A DNA stretch of 64,000 bases, from positions 434,001 through 498,000 of the forward strand of contig JBBPFI010000009.1 of the NCBI GenBank assembly GCA_037974965.1, read 5' to 3'. The notes beneath the pieces were generated by a model. That model was not told where the DNA came from. It worked only from the letters and a program-made list of their open reading frames with translations, and searched no databases. Made by a program: the position numbers and the translations under genes. Positions 63,668 through 64,000 of this stretch are shown here, piece by piece (positions within the stretch are counted from its first letter, which is position 1; every line of letters starts with the position of its first letter). Source of the DNA: Dacryopinax spathularia. Taxonomy: Eukaryota; Basidiomycota; Dacrymycetes; Dacrymycetales; Dacrymycetaceae.

Positions 63668-64000
63668 ATGTCCGGCAACCAGGCCATCGCGATCAACCCG
63701 TCCAACGCGGCGATCGATATCACCACCCATGGCTCGGACTGGCTTTGGGCGGCCTTCTCGCTCTTCGCGCTATCCGATCTGGGCATGGTCGCGTGGATGT
63801 GGCTCCGCCCTAAGACCCAGCGCGTCCTCCACCTGCTGCCAATCGTGATCCTCACCGCTACGACGGTCGCATACTTCAGCATGGCGTCCAACCTCGGTTC
63901 CACTCCCATTACGGCAGAGTTCTACGGTCCCCACCACCAGAACCAGGCTGGTGAGCCTGCCACCCGCGCGATCTGGTACGCTCGGTACATCGGCTGGACC
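63668..64000 (+). CDS. HSP30/YRO2-type opsin-related membrane protein 4 (partial)
   Basis: The first 111 residues of a fourth paralogue run off the right edge. It starts MSGNQAIAINPSNAAIDI and continues through the first helices to RAIWYARYIGWT, where the proton-acceptor position is again Gly. Sequence is closest to gene 3 (LLPIVILTATTVAYFSMAS), so the two probably arose by inverted duplication. The helix G residue that decides retinal binding lies outside the window. Confidence 0.9.
   Translation, partial: MSGNQAIAINPSNAAIDITTHGSDWLWAAFSLFALSDLGMVAWMWLRPKTQRVLHLLPIVILTATTVAYFSMASNLGSTPITAEFYGPHHQNQAGEPATRAIWYARYIGWT

Overview
The window looks like nuclear DNA of a basidiomycete fungus, most likely an Agaricomycete. 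Short GT-AG introns of about 45-60 bp are dense, several FunK1 fungal-type protein kinases are present, and there are type II PI 4-kinase, purine nucleoside permease, BAG-domain and HSP30/opsin-related genes. No CRISPR array, rRNA or tRNA gene was recognised.

Layout. 1-1339: end of a hAT-Ac transposon running off the left edge, with its BED-finger transposase. 2269-10901: an 8.6-kb DNA transposon with about 118-bp terminal inverted repeats and TA on both sides. It carries a DD34E Tc1/mariner-type transposase, a small RNase H1 N-terminal-like gene, an 838-residue gene with a ParB/Srx-like domain and a gene with a possible SAM-like C-terminus. Eight copies of a ~33-bp palindrome are scattered through it. 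This is the most unusual object here. 11110-13929: a complete FunK1 kinase gene. 14642-34220: a Ty1/copia element split by a younger 14.9-kb Ty3/gypsy element (16843-31696), which itself carries about 7.5 kb of antisense open frames. 35036-38405: decayed FunK1 copies and a PI 4-kinase pseudogene. 38975-41551: BAG-domain gene. 42415-43715: purine nucleoside permease. 43916-46595: LSB6-type PI 4-kinase. 46898-47882: decayed FunK1. 49382-52208: second complete FunK1, an inverted duplicate of the first. 53080-64000: four HSP30/opsin-related genes interleaved with two more BAG-domain genes and one MITE.

How the parts fit. The right half groups Hsp70 co-chaperone candidates (three BAG proteins) with stress-type seven-helix membrane proteins (four opsin-related genes lacking the retinal lysine where visible). 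Heat-shock-element-like sites lie upstream of several of them, so this resembles a stress-gene neighbourhood. The FunK1/PI 4-kinase part records inverted segmental duplication followed by decay of the extra copies. In the 8.6-kb transposon the transposase, the TA target and the TIRs explain mobility. The ParB-like protein and the palindromes could form a DNA-binding protein plus site system, but that is inference. Exon joins were done by eye from splice consensus and frame.
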